From: Aquatica leii
Taxonomy: Eukaryota; Arthropoda; Insecta; Coleoptera; Lampyridae
NCBI GenBank assembly: GCA_035610365.1
Contig: CM069437.1
Span: forward strand, 52,228,093 to 52,292,092
Direction of reading: 5' to 3'
DNA: 64,000 nt
Position 1 is the stretch's first letter. Every line of letters begins with the position of its first letter. A program made the position numbers and the translations under genes. Shown piece after piece: positions 30,990 through 43,104 of this stretch. The notes beneath the pieces are model-generated. The model saw only the letters and a list, made by a program, of their open reading frames with translations. It was not told the DNA's origin and ran no database searches.

Positions 30990-31515
30990 GAAGTAGCAGC
31001 GCGTTACTTGGCTATTTGCGTGGGTGGCGTCCACTGGCAGCGGCTTAGCTTCCACTACTGCTCACACTTAACTTCGGCCAAGGTGTCTAATCGTGCCAGT
31101 CTTTTTATCTTGACTAGAGGCTGATATGATGGCAAAAACAATAGGGGTGAAGCCTGCAAGAGGTATTTATGAGCTGTGCGTTTGATCAAAAAAAAGACTT
31201 TGCTTACCAGTGGTCAACTGGCGTGAGATAAAATAATAGAGAGCAAATGCTAATAATCTAATTCACCAAAGGCGATAATTTACATCTTTGATATTCGGCA
31301 ATTCTGTCACACCGTTAGCACTGAACGAGTACCCGCGACAGAATGGCATTTTTATCAGATATTTATTTAAAGACGTGTGAATTTTGAATTTGCGCACGAC
31401 TCATCAATACTCTTAATATTGAAGTATACAAAGTTGCCTAGGCCGAAGGCGTGTAAACCGTAATAGAATGAGGCATGGAACATTATAATGTTTGGATGTT
31501 GTACTGAACAAAAAA
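30990..31515. other. Unidentified sequence between C1 and B2
   Basis: GC-richer at the C1 end, AT-rich towards B2. I see no coding signature, RNA gene or repeat. Confidence 0.5.
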
Positions 31516-32138
31516 ACATTATATCCTTTTTCTAATAGTACTACTTCCGCCTTCTTCCATGGTTTCGGAAATTTTCCTTGCCTCAGACATTCGTTGAATA
31601 ATATTGTTAGACTACTTTTAAGTTTGTCTTTCAATATTATTAGTAATTCTGATTTGATTTCGTCGTTTCCCGCAGATTTTCTTATCTTATTTCTTATTAT
31701 CGATTGTTCTACCTCTTGTTCTGTAATTTCCTCTGTATTTCTTCTGTTTCTGTATTCTTTTTCCATTTTCTCTCTTGTTTCTTTTTGTTCTGAGGTGTCG
31801 TTTTCTGGATTGTCATCTGGCATCAGGTGATCTAGGATCGTCTTTATTGACTCTTTCCAATTCGATGTAAATTCGCCATTTTTTTTTTCTATGGTTTGTA
31901 TTACCATTGGACTTTTTATTTTGCTCGTCGCTATTTTATACGGTATTCCCCATGCATCTTTTTGTAGGTTTTCTTGTACAAAATTGTTCCAGGCTTTGGT
32001 CCTATGCTTGTCCAACTCTTTCTTGTACTTGTGTTTCTTTTGTTGGTATTGTTCTAGGAAAAATTTCCTTTCTTGAGCTGTCACTGATTTCTGGTAGATC
32101 TTCCTCGTTTTTCTCATTGCCTTCCTCATTTTATACAA
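31516..32138 (-). pseudogene. B2 linker and N-terminal RT, truncated
   Basis: Reads KMRKAMRKTRKIYQKSVTAQ, WNNFVQENLQKDAWGIPYKI, IIRNKIRKSAGNDEIKSELL, NECLRQGKFPKPWKKAEVVL and stops being similar at 31516. The SAGNDEI box corresponds to the KAPGxDGI motif but with changed residues. Confidence 0.8.
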
Positions 32139-32195
32139 GTTCTCAGTCCATTCTATTCCTCTATGTTTAATTGGGTCCTTCCTGGGTATTGCCTT

Positions 32196-33180
32196 TTATA
32201 TTGCTCTAGTTAATCTCTCAACATACGTCGATACGTCTTCTCCTTTTATAATATCTCTTGGCATATGTAATGTTGTTTTAAGCCTTTCCCAGTTTGCTTT
32301 ACACAGGTTATACTTATTCTTACTTATGTCTAGTGTGTCAATGTAGCCAACTCTTTTCCTTGTAATGTTAAACGTTATCAAATTGTGGTCGCTAGATGTT
32401 TTATTTTCATGTACTTCCCAATCACATAACCTACCGTATGCTTTTTTATTGTACACTGTGATGTCAATATTACTAGAGGCTCCTGCCCTGTTACTGAACG
32501 TTGACGGATTGTTTGGTTTATTTGCCACTTCCAGACCTAGGACTTGTATCATGTCTTCCACAGTTCTTCCTCTTTCGTCGGACTGTTCTCTGTGACCTTC
32601 TTTGTCGCTGTGCCACAGTGGAGATCTGGCATTTGCGTCAGCCATTATCACTACCGGTTTGTCTCCGTATTTCTGACAGATATTTGTTGTTTGCTGTATA
32701 TGTCCGTCTATCTCCTCTCCGAATTGGTAATACTGACTTGCTAATATCCAATTTCCGGTTTCTCTTGTTTGTATTTCTATACATATGCAGTAGTACACTA
32801 CATTGTTGTATCTTCGTTACCACTACGTCTTTCTTGTATATTATGACCCCTGCCATAGGTTTATCTCCTTCTGTAATCTGTATTTTTGTTTTTGGTACAT
32901 TTACTATTTTATTGTTCTTTGTATATGGTTCTTGCACAAACAATATGTCTATTTCCTGTTCTTCAACTAACTTGTTTAATTCCATGCTTACCATTTTGCT
33001 GTTCTTTGTGTTTAGCTGCCTTATCTTTATTCTGTTGTTGTCCTCCATTACGGTAACCTTGTATGTAAGTTCGCATTCCAGCCATGGTTTTGCGTGGTTA
33101 ATCTCCATCCTTCCGTATGCCGCTACAAATTGTTTGCACACGTTATCCAGATTGAGCTTTTCTTTTATCCTCATCATATA
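32196..33180 (-). pseudogene. B2 APE-type endonuclease, frame-broken
   Basis: The 5' part (33177-32638) shows KIRQLNTKNSKMVSMELNK and FVQEPYTKNNKIVNVPKTK. The 3' part (32798-32196) shows VVIMADANARSPLWHSDKEG, SSNIDITVYN and SSDHNLITFNI. A frameshift near 32800 separates them. All four catalytic boxes are recognisable. The conserved region continues upstream of the first ATG (LNLDNVCKQFVAAYGRMEIN), so the true ORF2 start is farther 5', beyond the E2 insertion. Confidence 0.85.
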
Positions 33181-33980
33181 CTTTTTTCAATAGTAAATGT
33201 AGCTCTTCTTCCTCTGTTGGTAGACTCGCACATCTTAGTTGTATTCTGTCTACTTCCTCTGGTATAGGATCCTTACATGTGGTTTAACGTGATGCGACTA
33301 CCGTTGGTTTAAACACCACGGGTTTCTGCAACCTCGGATCGAGATACGCTCGATCAACGCGAGAGACACCGTAAACGGTCTACGAATGTCTCCCTGCCGA
33401 TTTAGCTTCGAGATACAGGTCTCTTGTCAAGCACGGCATTACACGGACCACTATCTAAGTCCTCCCGATTAAGCAGATCGGTACCCGAGCAATAAACGTG
33501 CTCCTACGTTCGGGGTTTTACCCCCTAGCCAGCATGCGGCTTTAACCACAACCACTACGAGTCCATCCTCAAAATGACCGGGCAGAGGACGCAGCATGGC
33601 ACGCAAGCGTTGCCAAGACCGCGGTCAACATTCCGGGGCTCCCGAGTCGCCCGTAGTACCATACAAACTCACGGTTGGACTTTTCAAAGCCAGTTCTCGA
33701 AAGGAATCCACCAGACAAGAACCGACTCCTACCTATTTTAGGTCCTGTAACCTGAGGCGTAGGTGACGCCAGCTAGAGTTGTGCAGACTCGCCAAGCCTG
33801 TTGGTTCGAGATCAGCAGTGCCGCGTCTATCGGTGTGCGAGCGCAAAGGGGCTACGCACATCGGGACTACGGCACATGCTGACTCTAACCACTCTACACT
33901 TCTCCCTACCTGCATACTGCATACACTCATATCATCATCCTACACACACGCATACATAAACAAGCGCAAAACCACAAGAC

Positions 33981-36900
33981 TCAAGGCACAGCCTTCTTTC
34001 GCTCCAACACACTTTCAGCAAACTCTCTAAACCTCCGCCAAGTCATCTCGTCACCCAATAGCCTACTAAGATCTGAACTAACTTCATCTCCTTCTAAGGG
34101 AAACCTTAGATCTGCCCTCTCACGAAGATCTGCGTACAGTCCACGCCTCAGCAACACATGTTCCCAATCCTCATCCTCCTCATCACACAAACACAAAGCA
34201 CTCTTCGCCCTGCCAATACGATTCAGATACCCGTTGAAACACCCGTGCCCCGTGAGGAAACAACCGACTGCCCAACCGATGTCTAACCACGGACATTTTT
34301 CCACCGTCAGCACATCTCTCATAAAGCGAAAAGTTACTCTTCCTTTCTCGCATGAATTCCAACGATCCTGCCAACACTCAAGAATCTTGTCTTTCAAAAC
34401 CTTTTTCACGACATTCTTACTCTCCGCGCTCTCTACCTCATTCAGCAAATCAATAGGATCGCGCGGGATCCGCTTACGCACCACATACAACTCGCCTCGC
34501 ATAAGAGCCTCCAAATCCCACGGAACGACGCCAAAGAGAACCTGTAAGGGTTCAGTCGACACCGTCCGACAGACAGGAAGCATCCCATAAAAACAACTCT
34601 CTGCGCACGGTTCAGCAATACAACCATCCTCTGAAGATTCAAACGACGATACCAGACACTCGACGCGTACAAAGCACAAGCTGACATCATGCTCTGATAC
34701 CAGGCACGAGCGGCTGCCCCTCTAACTCCCCATTCTTTCCTGAGAACTCGTCTCATCGTCCCACTCAGCTGAACGATTCTACCACGCACGACCTCCATGT
34801 GACGATTGAAGCTCATCCTCTCTTCTACATAAACGCCTAGATAGCGAACACAGGTAGACAAACTAACCTGGCTGCCCTCCAGACGTATCGCCGGTGGTCT
34901 TGCGACCGCGAGAGATCCCTTCAACATCAGCATCTCGGTCTTCTGTCGCGTAACACTCACGCCGACACTCAATCCCCATTCATTGACCATATTCAACCAC
35001 TCCTGACCTTTCTTCTCCAGCACTGCCCTGCTCGTGCCTTCCACAATAAGTGTTAGGTCGTCTGCATAGGCCACACATTCACAGCTGCCGCATCTCAATT
35101 TTTCCAAAAGCACATCCATCATCATTTTCCAGACCGCCGGGCCGCAGATCGACCCCTGCGGACATCCTTTCAGAACCCGCCTCTCAACAACGTCCTCTAC
35201 TCCCTGGAGCCAAATAATACGCTCCCTGAAGTAATCCTTCCACAAGTTTAGCTCCTTACAACCAACTTCAGCTAATCGTTCAATCACTCTCCTCCAAAGG
35301 AGGTTATCAAACGCACCTTTGAAGTCCACAAATATACCGAGCACGTATTTGTACTCCGATGCACTCACAATCTCCTTCAGATGCCACCAGGCATCTTCAG
35401 TCGATTTCTCTTATTTGAAGTCAAACTGCCGTTCACTTCTAGGCCACACCAGAGTCTCAAGCCTCACAACCAGCATCCTCTCGATAATCTTCCCAAAGAC
35501 ACTTAACAAACAAATCGGCCTGTACGAACTCGCAACACTCCTGTCCTTAAAAGGACCTTTCAGAACCTCAATCACCCGCGCCTGCTTCCATGGCTCAGGG
35601 AAAATAGCTGCCCGTAGGCAGGCATTTCCAAGCGCCAGAAAGTAAGCCCCAAGTTCACCTACCACGTGCTTGGCTAGCAGGGGCTTGACACCGTCGATGC
35701 CGGGAGCCCTGCCAGTCCTCAGACGTTTCACTGCATACCACATCTCCTCATACGTGAATACACTTGGCGTCACCTCGACGCGCTCATACATACGATCATC
35801 ATACACTACATCCAAGGGAAACTGCGCACACAACAACTTCTCTGCACTTTCGCGCCAGGTCATTGAAGACCCCTTGTCATCCACGATGCTACACAAGTCC
35901 ATTCGCTTCTTTTTACCGCGACAAGTCTTATAGACTTGTCCCCAAGCATTCGTATTCCCCTCAACATCAACAAACTCTCTCCAATTACGCTCCTTTTGCT
36001 CACGAATACTCCTCATGTACTCACGCCTGAGCATCCCAAACCTCGTTCTCGCACACTCAACAGCAACCACATCACCACTCTTTCTTACACGCTGGTACTT
36101 CTTCCTCGCAGCTCTTACATTTCTCTTCAATCGCTCCAGCTCATCGCACCACCACCTAACCATTCTCCGCTTACGTACACAGCTCCTCTTCTTGAGTAGA
36201 CAGTCACAGGACTGCCTAACCCAATCAAGGAACTTGCCATACATAACCGGAACTGTCAGGGAAGAAAAATCTTCCACCGAACAGTCCACGTTCAGTCTCA
36301 AGACATACCGGAAGGCATTCCAGTCAACATTCCTACTACACCACCGACTACTTTCATTCAAAGAGACTTTCTCCTGTCTGGCATATCTGACTGTGATCGA
36401 TATAGCGTTGTGATCGCTAATACCGACCCAGTCATCATGCACCAGCCACTCCGTCTCAAAGAGATCGACCCAACGCTCACTCACCACTGTAACGTCTATG
36501 TCACTTTCGCCAGCCGGGCCGCTATAAGTAAACGTCCGACTGTGCTTGTTGACAACACACAATCCTGTATCGGTCAAACACTCTTCCAGACACTCCGCTC
36601 TTCCATCTCTATCTATCGCACGTTCGCGCAACTTACTACACCACATAAGTGATGCAGCATTTGCGTCCATACCAATAATAAACGCACAACCTGTCAGCGT
36701 ATTACATACCTCTCTAATGTACGTCAGATAAGGCAGTATAGAACTACTATACCGGCAGTACACAGAGACCACGTACACATCAAGCTCTCCCTTCCTTAGC
36801 TGCACACATACACCACGCTCATCAGTCAGCCTCGTGACCATCATCGCCTGTAAGGAGGAATCGTCGACCACAACCGCCGATTCTCCGTCCAGACTCAAGT

Positions 36901-37056
36901 ACCCAACGACATCAGCCGGAAGACCGACTATCCTACTCTCACGCACGAAAGGCTCCTGCAAGACAGCGACTTGCAGACCTTTCTCACGCATCAACGCCCC
37001 AAGTTCATTCATACTACCAGCCGCATTCATACAGTTCAACTGTACAAGCCTGAGCG
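33981..37056 (-). pseudogene. E2 ORF2: endonuclease/RT with a stop and a frameshift
   Basis: The 542-codon block 37039-35411 covers the endonuclease (AVLQEPFVRESR, IIGMDANAASLMW, ISDHNAISI) and the RT fingers without the E1 frameshift (RTGRAPGIDGVKPLL). It ends at a TAA at 35411 in QFDFK-stop-EKSTEDAWW. The next block, 35368-34442, contains FKGAFDNLLW, KGCPQGSICGP and AYADDLTLIVEG. A one-base loss near 34590 moves the C-terminal block (34679-33981, with CLCDEEDEDWEHVLLR) to another frame. Confidence 0.88.
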
Positions 37057-37065
37057 AATCGAAGA

Positions 37066-37259
37066 CTAAACATTTACTCTCTCCCTAGCACGCGCTACCC
37101 TCCTCTCATATTCAGGGCACACTTCAGACATGACACTATGGTCAGCCTTCAGTCCCCTTACTTTGCAATTTCGACAGCACACACCTCTTTCACACGAGGA
37201 GGCCACGTGGCCTGCCTCGCCACACTTCAAACACATCCGTTCACGCTCCTTACATTCAC

Positions 37260-37260
<1 letters not shown>
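37066..37260 (-). pseudogene. E2 ORF1, C-terminal end
   Basis: Contains the second and third knuckles of the E ORF1 (CLKCGEAGHVASSC, CRNCKVRGLKADHSVMSEVC) and the end ERRVARARERVNV-stop. It is cut at RECKER by LINE F. The N-terminal part lies at 41815-43104. Confidence 0.85.

Positions 37261-37308
<48 letters not shown>
37261..37308. repeat. (AAT)16 microsatellite, 3' tail of LINE F
   Basis: Sixteen perfect AAT units. On the minus strand they read (ATT)n right after CACAATAAAGC, so they form the 3' tail of LINE F behind a polyadenylation-like AATAAA. Confidence 0.9.
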
Positions 37309-37309
<1 letters not shown>

Positions 37310-37734
37310 CTTTATTGTGAAAGATAAACAAAATTTCACAAATGGAATAGGGTTCGCTTAGTAGCGATCTTCCACCCTTCCGGTAATCACTGTGACATGC
37401 AGATAATAAATAGACAAATAAACATATTTTCTTACTTCATATAGATAATTTTAATATAGTTACTGTGTACCCTAATCAAACATATTGACTTTAGTAGTCG
37501 TACAGTAAACAAGTAACTAAATTCAAATTATTTGCAATTGTACCTTTTACTTACACAATAAATGTAATATACAATTTATTAACAAATGTTTGTCAAGATA
37601 TTATGTGACTATAATTTAATAATTATTCTGTTAATAGACATAGTACAAAAAGAAAGGAAATAAAAAAAACACTCAGAAAACAATTAACTTATAAATACAT
37701 TGTTTGGGATTATAATTAAAGCGTAATAGCTTAT

Positions 37735-39842
37735 TTATTTATAGTTTTTAGTTTGAATTGTACGTTCAAAACACCTATCCAGTATAGCTTTTTTAAAATC
37801 ATTTAATGGATAAGCCAAATAATTAGAAATTTCGTTAAGCGTGGATACCATCATGTATAAAAAACTACCTCTAAACTTGCTTGTTCTGAATTTAGGTATC
37901 GTGAAGCTATCTACACGCAAGTTAATAGTATGTGTACTCGAGCGCTTTTCTAAGCTGTCTAATAAGTATCCTGGTGAACGATCTTTGTACATTTTATATA
38001 GAAATACGCATAGCAAATAGCGAAATCGTCCTTCTATATTTAGTAAATTGTTACGTCTGAGATATGGACTGATACGTTCTCTAAAGGGTATGTGAAATGC
38101 AAATCGCAGACACCCATTTTGCATCCTCTGAATTTTGTTTTTATACTGTTGCGTCAATGCACTGTAATACACCGTACTACAATATTCAATAATAGGGTAA
38201 ATAAGGGACTGTATCAACCTAAGTTTTGTATCTACGGGTAAATACTTTAAATGATATATAGCTTTTAGTCTGGAGTAGCCTAAACCATATACTCTATTAG
38301 CGTGTGTTTGAAAGGTTAAGTCCTCATCGATGATGATTCCCAAATTTTTGGCATGTGTAACCCATTTAATAGGTGTTCCATTTATACTTAAAACATGGGA
38401 GTGTAGATCAATACTGGCCCTTTTAGTATTATTGCAAATACAAAGTGCAACGGTCTTGTTTGGATTCAGGCATAATCCATTTCGATCACACCATAGATTA
38501 AGACTGCAAAGGTCCTCATTGATCTTGACAATGCTATGGGTGATTTCATTCACATCGCATGATGCATACAGTTGTACATCGTCTGCATATAAATGTACAT
38601 TGCAGTGGTTTAAAACAGATAGTACACCTCGTGTGTAGATTGTGAAGAGAATTGGCCCCAGAATACTTCCTTGAGGGACACCTTTAATTATGTTGCCAAA
38701 TTTGGACATCGAATTCCTCCCTATAACTGCTTGTGATCGACCAAGAAGATAATTGTGCATCCACGCTAATGCTAAATGATTAAAACCTATGTACTGCAAC
38801 ATTGCAGTTAATAACTCTGGATCTACTTGGTCGAATGCTTTACTCTGATCTAAAAGTATCAGGAATGTTATCTGAGAATTATCAAGAGCCATATGTATAT
38901 CATTTGTAACCTTAAGCAGGGCAGTTTGCGTACTGTGTTTTTTCCTAAACCCAGACTGTACAGTGGGTAATAATGAATTAGCTTCTAAGTATTGACTTAG
39001 CTGTTCGGCTATAAATTTTCGGCAATCTTTGACATTGTGGGAAGTATGCTAAGTGGTCTTATTTGAGATAACTGAGTAGCAACAGAGATTTTGGAAGAGC
39101 CTTATTGTGCAGTTTTCCATATACTTGGTACAATTCCTGTGTTAATAGATGTATTAATTATATTGGCCAATACATCTATACAATATGGTAACACCAATAG
39201 TAACATTTTTAATGAAATGCCATCTGCTCCGATAGCTTGAGATTTAATTGTATTTATTATTCTATATATGTCTTCATTAGTAATGTTTGTGAAGTTTAGA
39301 CCAATATTGTCATTAACTCTGTTAGAGTAGTAGTACTCAATGAGATTAGAATCAACATTGGAATTTGCAGCCGCATTAATAAAGTATTCATTAATATCAT
39401 CTAGCGTTATATGGTCTGATAGATTTAATTGGTTTAGTTGTTTATTGTTACGTAAACCTAATGTTTTTATTGATTTCCAGAGCTGTGCAGTATTATTCCT
39501 GCTCCCTGACACCATACTACTTGCATATGCATTCCTTTCTCTTCTAATCGCATTAGCGACATAATTTCGCAGCTGTACGTAATATCGCCTACTAGAGTCT
39601 GAGCGTTCTTTTACGTAACGTTTATGTGCCTTACGTTTTAAATCTATCATTTTTTTAATTGTATAGGTAATGTATGGCAAAGAACTTACCTTAGGTTTGT
39701 ACAATATTTGTGGTGCATGGATATTGAATAGGTTTAGTATATTTTGATTCAATAAATCAAGTTTTAAGTTGACATCATCTACGTCCATTATGAACTTCCA
39801 ATTAATGATACGCGCATCAATAGAAAAAGCATCTATATCCAT
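37735..39842 (-). pseudogene. LINE F ORF2: linker and reverse transcriptase, broken
   Basis: The 39842-39102 block holds the endonuclease-RT bridge and first RT box (IGADGISLKMLL, NTGIVPSIWKTAQ). The stretch 39100-38893 shows RT finger remnants with stops. The 385-codon block 38892-37735 is an intact palm and thumb: LILLDQSKAFDQVDPELL, IKGVPQGSILGPILF, HLYADDVQLYASC (YADD), NPNKTVALCI and KNLGIIIDEDL, ending at a TAA 37735. There is no RNase H. Confidence 0.88.
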
Positions 39843-39874
39843 GTTCCGATAATCTCTAATGTACTTAACCGGGT

Positions 39875-40534
39875 TTACTTTTGTATCAACAATGTTTTTA
39901 GAGTAGCAGTGATTAACATATGATCAGTGATATCTCCTAGATCAACTGTATCGCAACTTATAAGCTTAGGAGTGAGGGTCTTGCTAATACAAAGGTAATC
40001 GATTAATGTTGCAGTATTTTTGGTTATTCTAGTCGGCGTGTTGACAATTTGACACAAATTATAACTATCTAATATAGATACTAAATTTTTAAAATCAGAA
40101 TTCTTTACCATATAGTCTATGTTGAAATCACCCATGACAACGATGTAGTCCACAGTGGCATACACCATTTCTAATATTGCATCCAAATCATTGAATAATT
40201 GCTGGTTGCTGGAACTAGGTTGTTTGTAGCACAGCCCTACCCCAACACTAACACTGTTAAACACCAATTTAATCCATAATTGTTCAACACCACTGTCATA
40301 ACTGTTATTCTGGTATAATACAGAATATTTGAAGTAGGGCCGAACGTATATACATAGCCCTCCACCTCTTGTAGGCCTATCTGATCTAATGATATGATAA
40401 TTTGGCAGAGAGACGCTTTCATCAGAACATCCTTGGCTAAGCCATGTTTCCGTGACTCCAATGATGTCGAACGGGTGCTGCAATAACATATCGGAAAAAA
40501 TACTGAAATCTTTCTGGAGAGAGCGTGCATTCAC
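39875..40534 (-). pseudogene. LINE F ORF2: APE-type endonuclease
   Basis: A continuous endonuclease: NARSLQKDFSIF, IIGVTETWLSQGCSDESV (ET box), RSDRPTRGGGLCIYV, YIVVMGDFNIDYMV (GDFN), ATLIDYLC and ITDHMLITATL (DH box). The set is complete and of CR1/L2 type. The frame continues upstream without an ATG, overlapping the end of ORF1. It ends before the linker begins in another frame at 39842, so ORF2 is broken here. Confidence 0.85.
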
Positions 40535-40777
40535 ATGAGCAAAGGAAAAGTTATTTAGTTTTTTGGCTTTGTAATAGTAGGGACTCCATTTATAAAACGA
40601 ATATAGTGTTTGATAATGCTAGTGGCGTTGATTTCATCTAATTTTAGTTTGGTTGTTTTAAAGTAGGTACGTTGCATAGAAGTTTGATCCAGGCTTATGC
40701 CAATATTCGGTTTTGTGTTAAATAATTTTCGTTTATTTTTAATTACTTTAATCGCATCTTCTTTTGAACTGAGTGTC
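40455..40777. repeat. 323-bp tandem duplication, unit 1
   Basis: The segment 40455-40777 is repeated directly at 40778-41100 with about one difference. A shared ACT at the unit borders suggests microhomology. Each unit contains the ORF1 C-terminus and the ORF2 start of LINE F. The join makes a small chimeric frame (40857-40555). Confidence 0.9.
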
Positions 40778-41100
40778 ACTCCAATGATGTCGAACGGGTG
40801 CTGCAATAACATATCGGAAAAAATACTGAAATCTTTCTGGAGAGAGCGTGCATTCACATGAGCAAAGGAAAAGTTATTTAGTTTTTTCGCTTTGTAATAG
40901 TAGGGACTCCATTTATAAAACGAATATAGTGTTTGATAATGCTAGTGGCGTTGATTTCATCTAATTTTAGTTTGGTTGTTTTAAAGTAGGTACGTTGCAT
41001 AGAAGTTTGATCCAGGCTTATGCCAATATTCGGTTTTGTGTTAAATAATTTTCGTTTATTTTTAATTACTTTAATCGCATCTTCTTTTGAACTGAGTGTC
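40778..41100. repeat. 323-bp tandem duplication, unit 2
   Basis: Second unit of the LINE F duplication. It supplies the ORF1 end at 40878. Confidence 0.9.
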
Positions 41101-41633
41101 ACTATGAGTGGACGCGACGAATTATTAACTCCATTTCCGATGCGACGTATTTTTATATTTTCAGTATTAATATTTAATTCCAAACTTTGTATAATATTCT
41201 TGGTTACAATCATATCATCCTGAGATTCTGCTAATTTGTGGATTATAATGTTATTTTCTCTCCTTTGACGTTCAGAGATCTCATTAATAATAGTTTCAAT
41301 ACTATTTTGGTTATTCGACTTATCAATCGCTTCATTTTGTACCTTAAGATTCTCTATAGTTGTACGCAGTTCTTCTATAGTTGACAATAATTCTGGTATC
41401 AATTCGCAACACTTACATTTGTTACCGAGATTATCTTTTGTTGTGGAAGCTTTAGTTTTATCGCGACATGCAATACAACACCACATAAATCCAGTAAGCG
41501 ATTTTGCCGTTTCTAATTGTTGTTTAGATAGTTCAACACATTTAAAGTGATAGAAAAGGTCACAGATATTGCATTGAAGGCCAGGCGATTTTTGTGTTAA
41601 AGTTTGTGTACATATTTTACAAACATTTGACAT
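40878..41633 (-). CDS. LINE F ORF1: PHD-finger and coiled-coil protein
   Basis: An open 251-codon frame from ATG 41633 (MSNVCKICTQTL). The N-terminus is a PHD/RING-like zinc finger: CKIC, CNICDLFYHFKC and CCIAC spacing. A leucine-rich coiled coil follows (ELLSTIEELRTTIENLKVQN), then an RRM-like basic domain (NNIIIHKLAES, IKIRRIGNG, RPLIVTLSSKEDAIKVI). PHD-bearing ORF1s are known in CR1-group LINEs. The protein ends at TAA 40878, in the duplicated unit, and looks whole. Confidence 0.85.
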   Translation of the reverse strand: MSNVCKICTQTLTQKSPGLQCNICDLFYHFKCVELSKQQLETAKSLTGFMWCCIACRDKTKASTTKDNLGNKCKCCELIPELLSTIEELRTTIENLKVQNEAIDKSNNQNSIETIINEISERQRRENNIIIHKLAESQDDMIVTKNIIQSLELNINTENIKIRRIGNGVNNSSRPLIVTLSSKEDAIKVIKNKRKLFNTKPNIGISLDQTSMQRTYFKTTKLKLDEINATSIIKHYIRFINGVPTITKRKN

Positions 41634-41814
41634 GATTTAATTACTTTTGCCGATTTATCTTAACGATTTTTTATTGTAGATCGTTCTATAATTCTTCACG
41701 ACAATAATTACAAAATTACAAAACAGTAACAATCGAATAACACTAATTAATTGTAAAAATATAGAAACCGAATTTACGCACGTCCGAAGTAAACAAGTAA
41801 TCGCACAATCACGT

Positions 41815-43104
41815 GATCGTAAGCGTGGCACTTGAAGCACCGCACAACTCCCACATGCTCCTTCACTCTACAGCTCTCCCAGCCGACAAACACTCGCTCG
41901 ATTCTATGAAAGAGTTCCGCCACCACTCCAGGAACCTCTATCACCACATTCACCTTCGCATCCTCGCCTTTCACCTTCATCTTCGTTCTCACCCTCGCCG
42001 CGAGCTCGAACTCCGCTTCCGAGCAAACACCAGACTCTTTGACGTTCTTGTCAAAGATCTCCTTTAACAGCGCCTTGTCGCTCGACTGCGCTTTCGGCAC
42101 GTCGAAAATGAGGACCTGAGGGCCAACATTTCTCGGTGCGTCAAGACGCAGTCCCGCTCTTTCGCACGCACCCGAATCTCTCAACTTGTCGAGATCACCA
42201 CCAGACTGGGTCTCGACCATCACTCCGCCTTTTACGCGCCTGAGAGCCACGACTCTTAAATCGGGCAGTTCAGGTCTAACATTCTTAAGGAGCTTGTCCT
42301 TAATTACATCCGCACTATCCTCAGCCTTTCCACGCACGACAACTACATTCGTAGCCTTCCTCCTTCGAGGACCCTTTTGCGCTGGCGCTTTGGCTTCCAC
42401 CGGCTTAGGAGCCGGCCTGGGAGGAAGGCGTCCACTTTCAACAAGCCTGCCATCACTGGCACCACCAGGGGGCTTACAACACTCGCATACGTTTTTACCA
42501 CTCCCTGTTCAACCACACCCTTATTCTGCCTACACTCGCTAAGCTGACCCTTTAAGGTAGCATTTTCGACCATTAACCTGTTGAGCAGGTCCTCGTACCT
42601 GCTCACCGTCGCCAGAACATGCATACACGCTAGTTTTGAGACCTTATTGGTATCCGTCAAGAGGAATTTCCTCAATTCGGAACCGATCTCCCGCATCTTG
42701 CACAAATCATCAGCCTGGGCGATCGGTTCCGTGTCACCCTCGCTGTCTGTGCGAGCTCGCTTTGAGCTGGCAACAGAGTTGCTTCGGCTGACAGGTCCCG
42801 ATGCTACACTCGAGGCCGTGCTACCACCCTTCAGGGTCTCCTTCGGTACTTGCAGTCTACTACTATCTGCAAGATGTTGCGTACCCTCGACCTCCATTGG
42901 GGTCGGCGATTTCCTAGGCGGCGTACGCCTAGTCATCGTCGACCTCATAAAGGTTCCTTCACCCTTCGCTGCTTTCGCAGCCACCTTCTCAACTCCCTTC
43001 TCAGCCGCGCTCACTGCTTCTACTACCTTCTCCTCTACCTCGGCTGCTACAACTTTTTCCTCCTCCTTACTCTTCACTACTGTTTTATTTAAATTCAAAT
43101 CCAT
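41815..43104 (-). pseudogene. E2 ORF1, N-terminal part
   Basis: Starts MDLNLNKTVVKSKEEEKVVA with a longer Glu/Lys/Ala-rich start than E1. It then follows E1 through RRTPPRKSPTPMEVEG, SSKRARTDSEGD and KTYASVVSP. A frameshift near 42470 moves to the frame 42400-41774, with NVVVVRGKAEDSADVIKDKL and the first knuckle CFKCHAYDHV. LINE F cuts it there. The remaining knuckles are at 37066-37260. Confidence 0.85.

Larger units (their letters stand above)
31516..33267 (-). mobile_element. B2, 3' part: endonuclease and start of RT of LINE family B
   Basis: Carries the family B endonuclease (33180-32196), the linker and the first RT residues (32138-31516). It ends abruptly in the RT after EVVLLEKGY, so the catalytic YADD half is missing. 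The upstream rest of B2 lies at 43531-44643, separated by the E2 insertion. The sequence is close to B1 but a distinct subfamily. Confidence 0.85.
33268..37260 (-). mobile_element. E2, 3' part: LINE family E copy inserted in B2
   Basis: Holds the 3' UTR (33268-33980), ORF2 (33981-37056) and the last ORF1 codons (37066-37260) of a second E element. It is closely similar to E1 throughout. LINE F interrupts it at 37261, and the 5' part resumes at 41815-43530. Unlike E1, I found no clear target duplication at its outer ends (33267 and 43531). Confidence 0.88.
37261..41814 (-). mobile_element. LINE F: CR1-like element inserted in E2 ORF1
   Basis: About 4.55 kb on the minus strand: 5' leader (41814-41634), ORF1 with a PHD-type finger (41633-40878), ORF2 endonuclease (40534-39875), linker (39842-39102), RT (about 39090-37735), 3' UTR and (ATT)16 tail. 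The VPQGSILGP and LYADDVQLY boxes and the PHD-bearing ORF1 point to the CR1/L2 group. A 323-bp tandem duplication spans the ORF1/ORF2 boundary. It is AT-rich compared with the E DNA around it. Confidence 0.88.

Noticed and set aside
37261-37308. CRISPR-like repeat
   Set aside because: It is a simple AAT microsatellite without spacers, in a eukaryotic sequence.
37255-41820. Target-site duplication around LINE F
   Set aside because: CACG/CGTGA occurs on both sides, but the uninterrupted E1 sequence already holds a similar repeat nearby, so it is not decisive.
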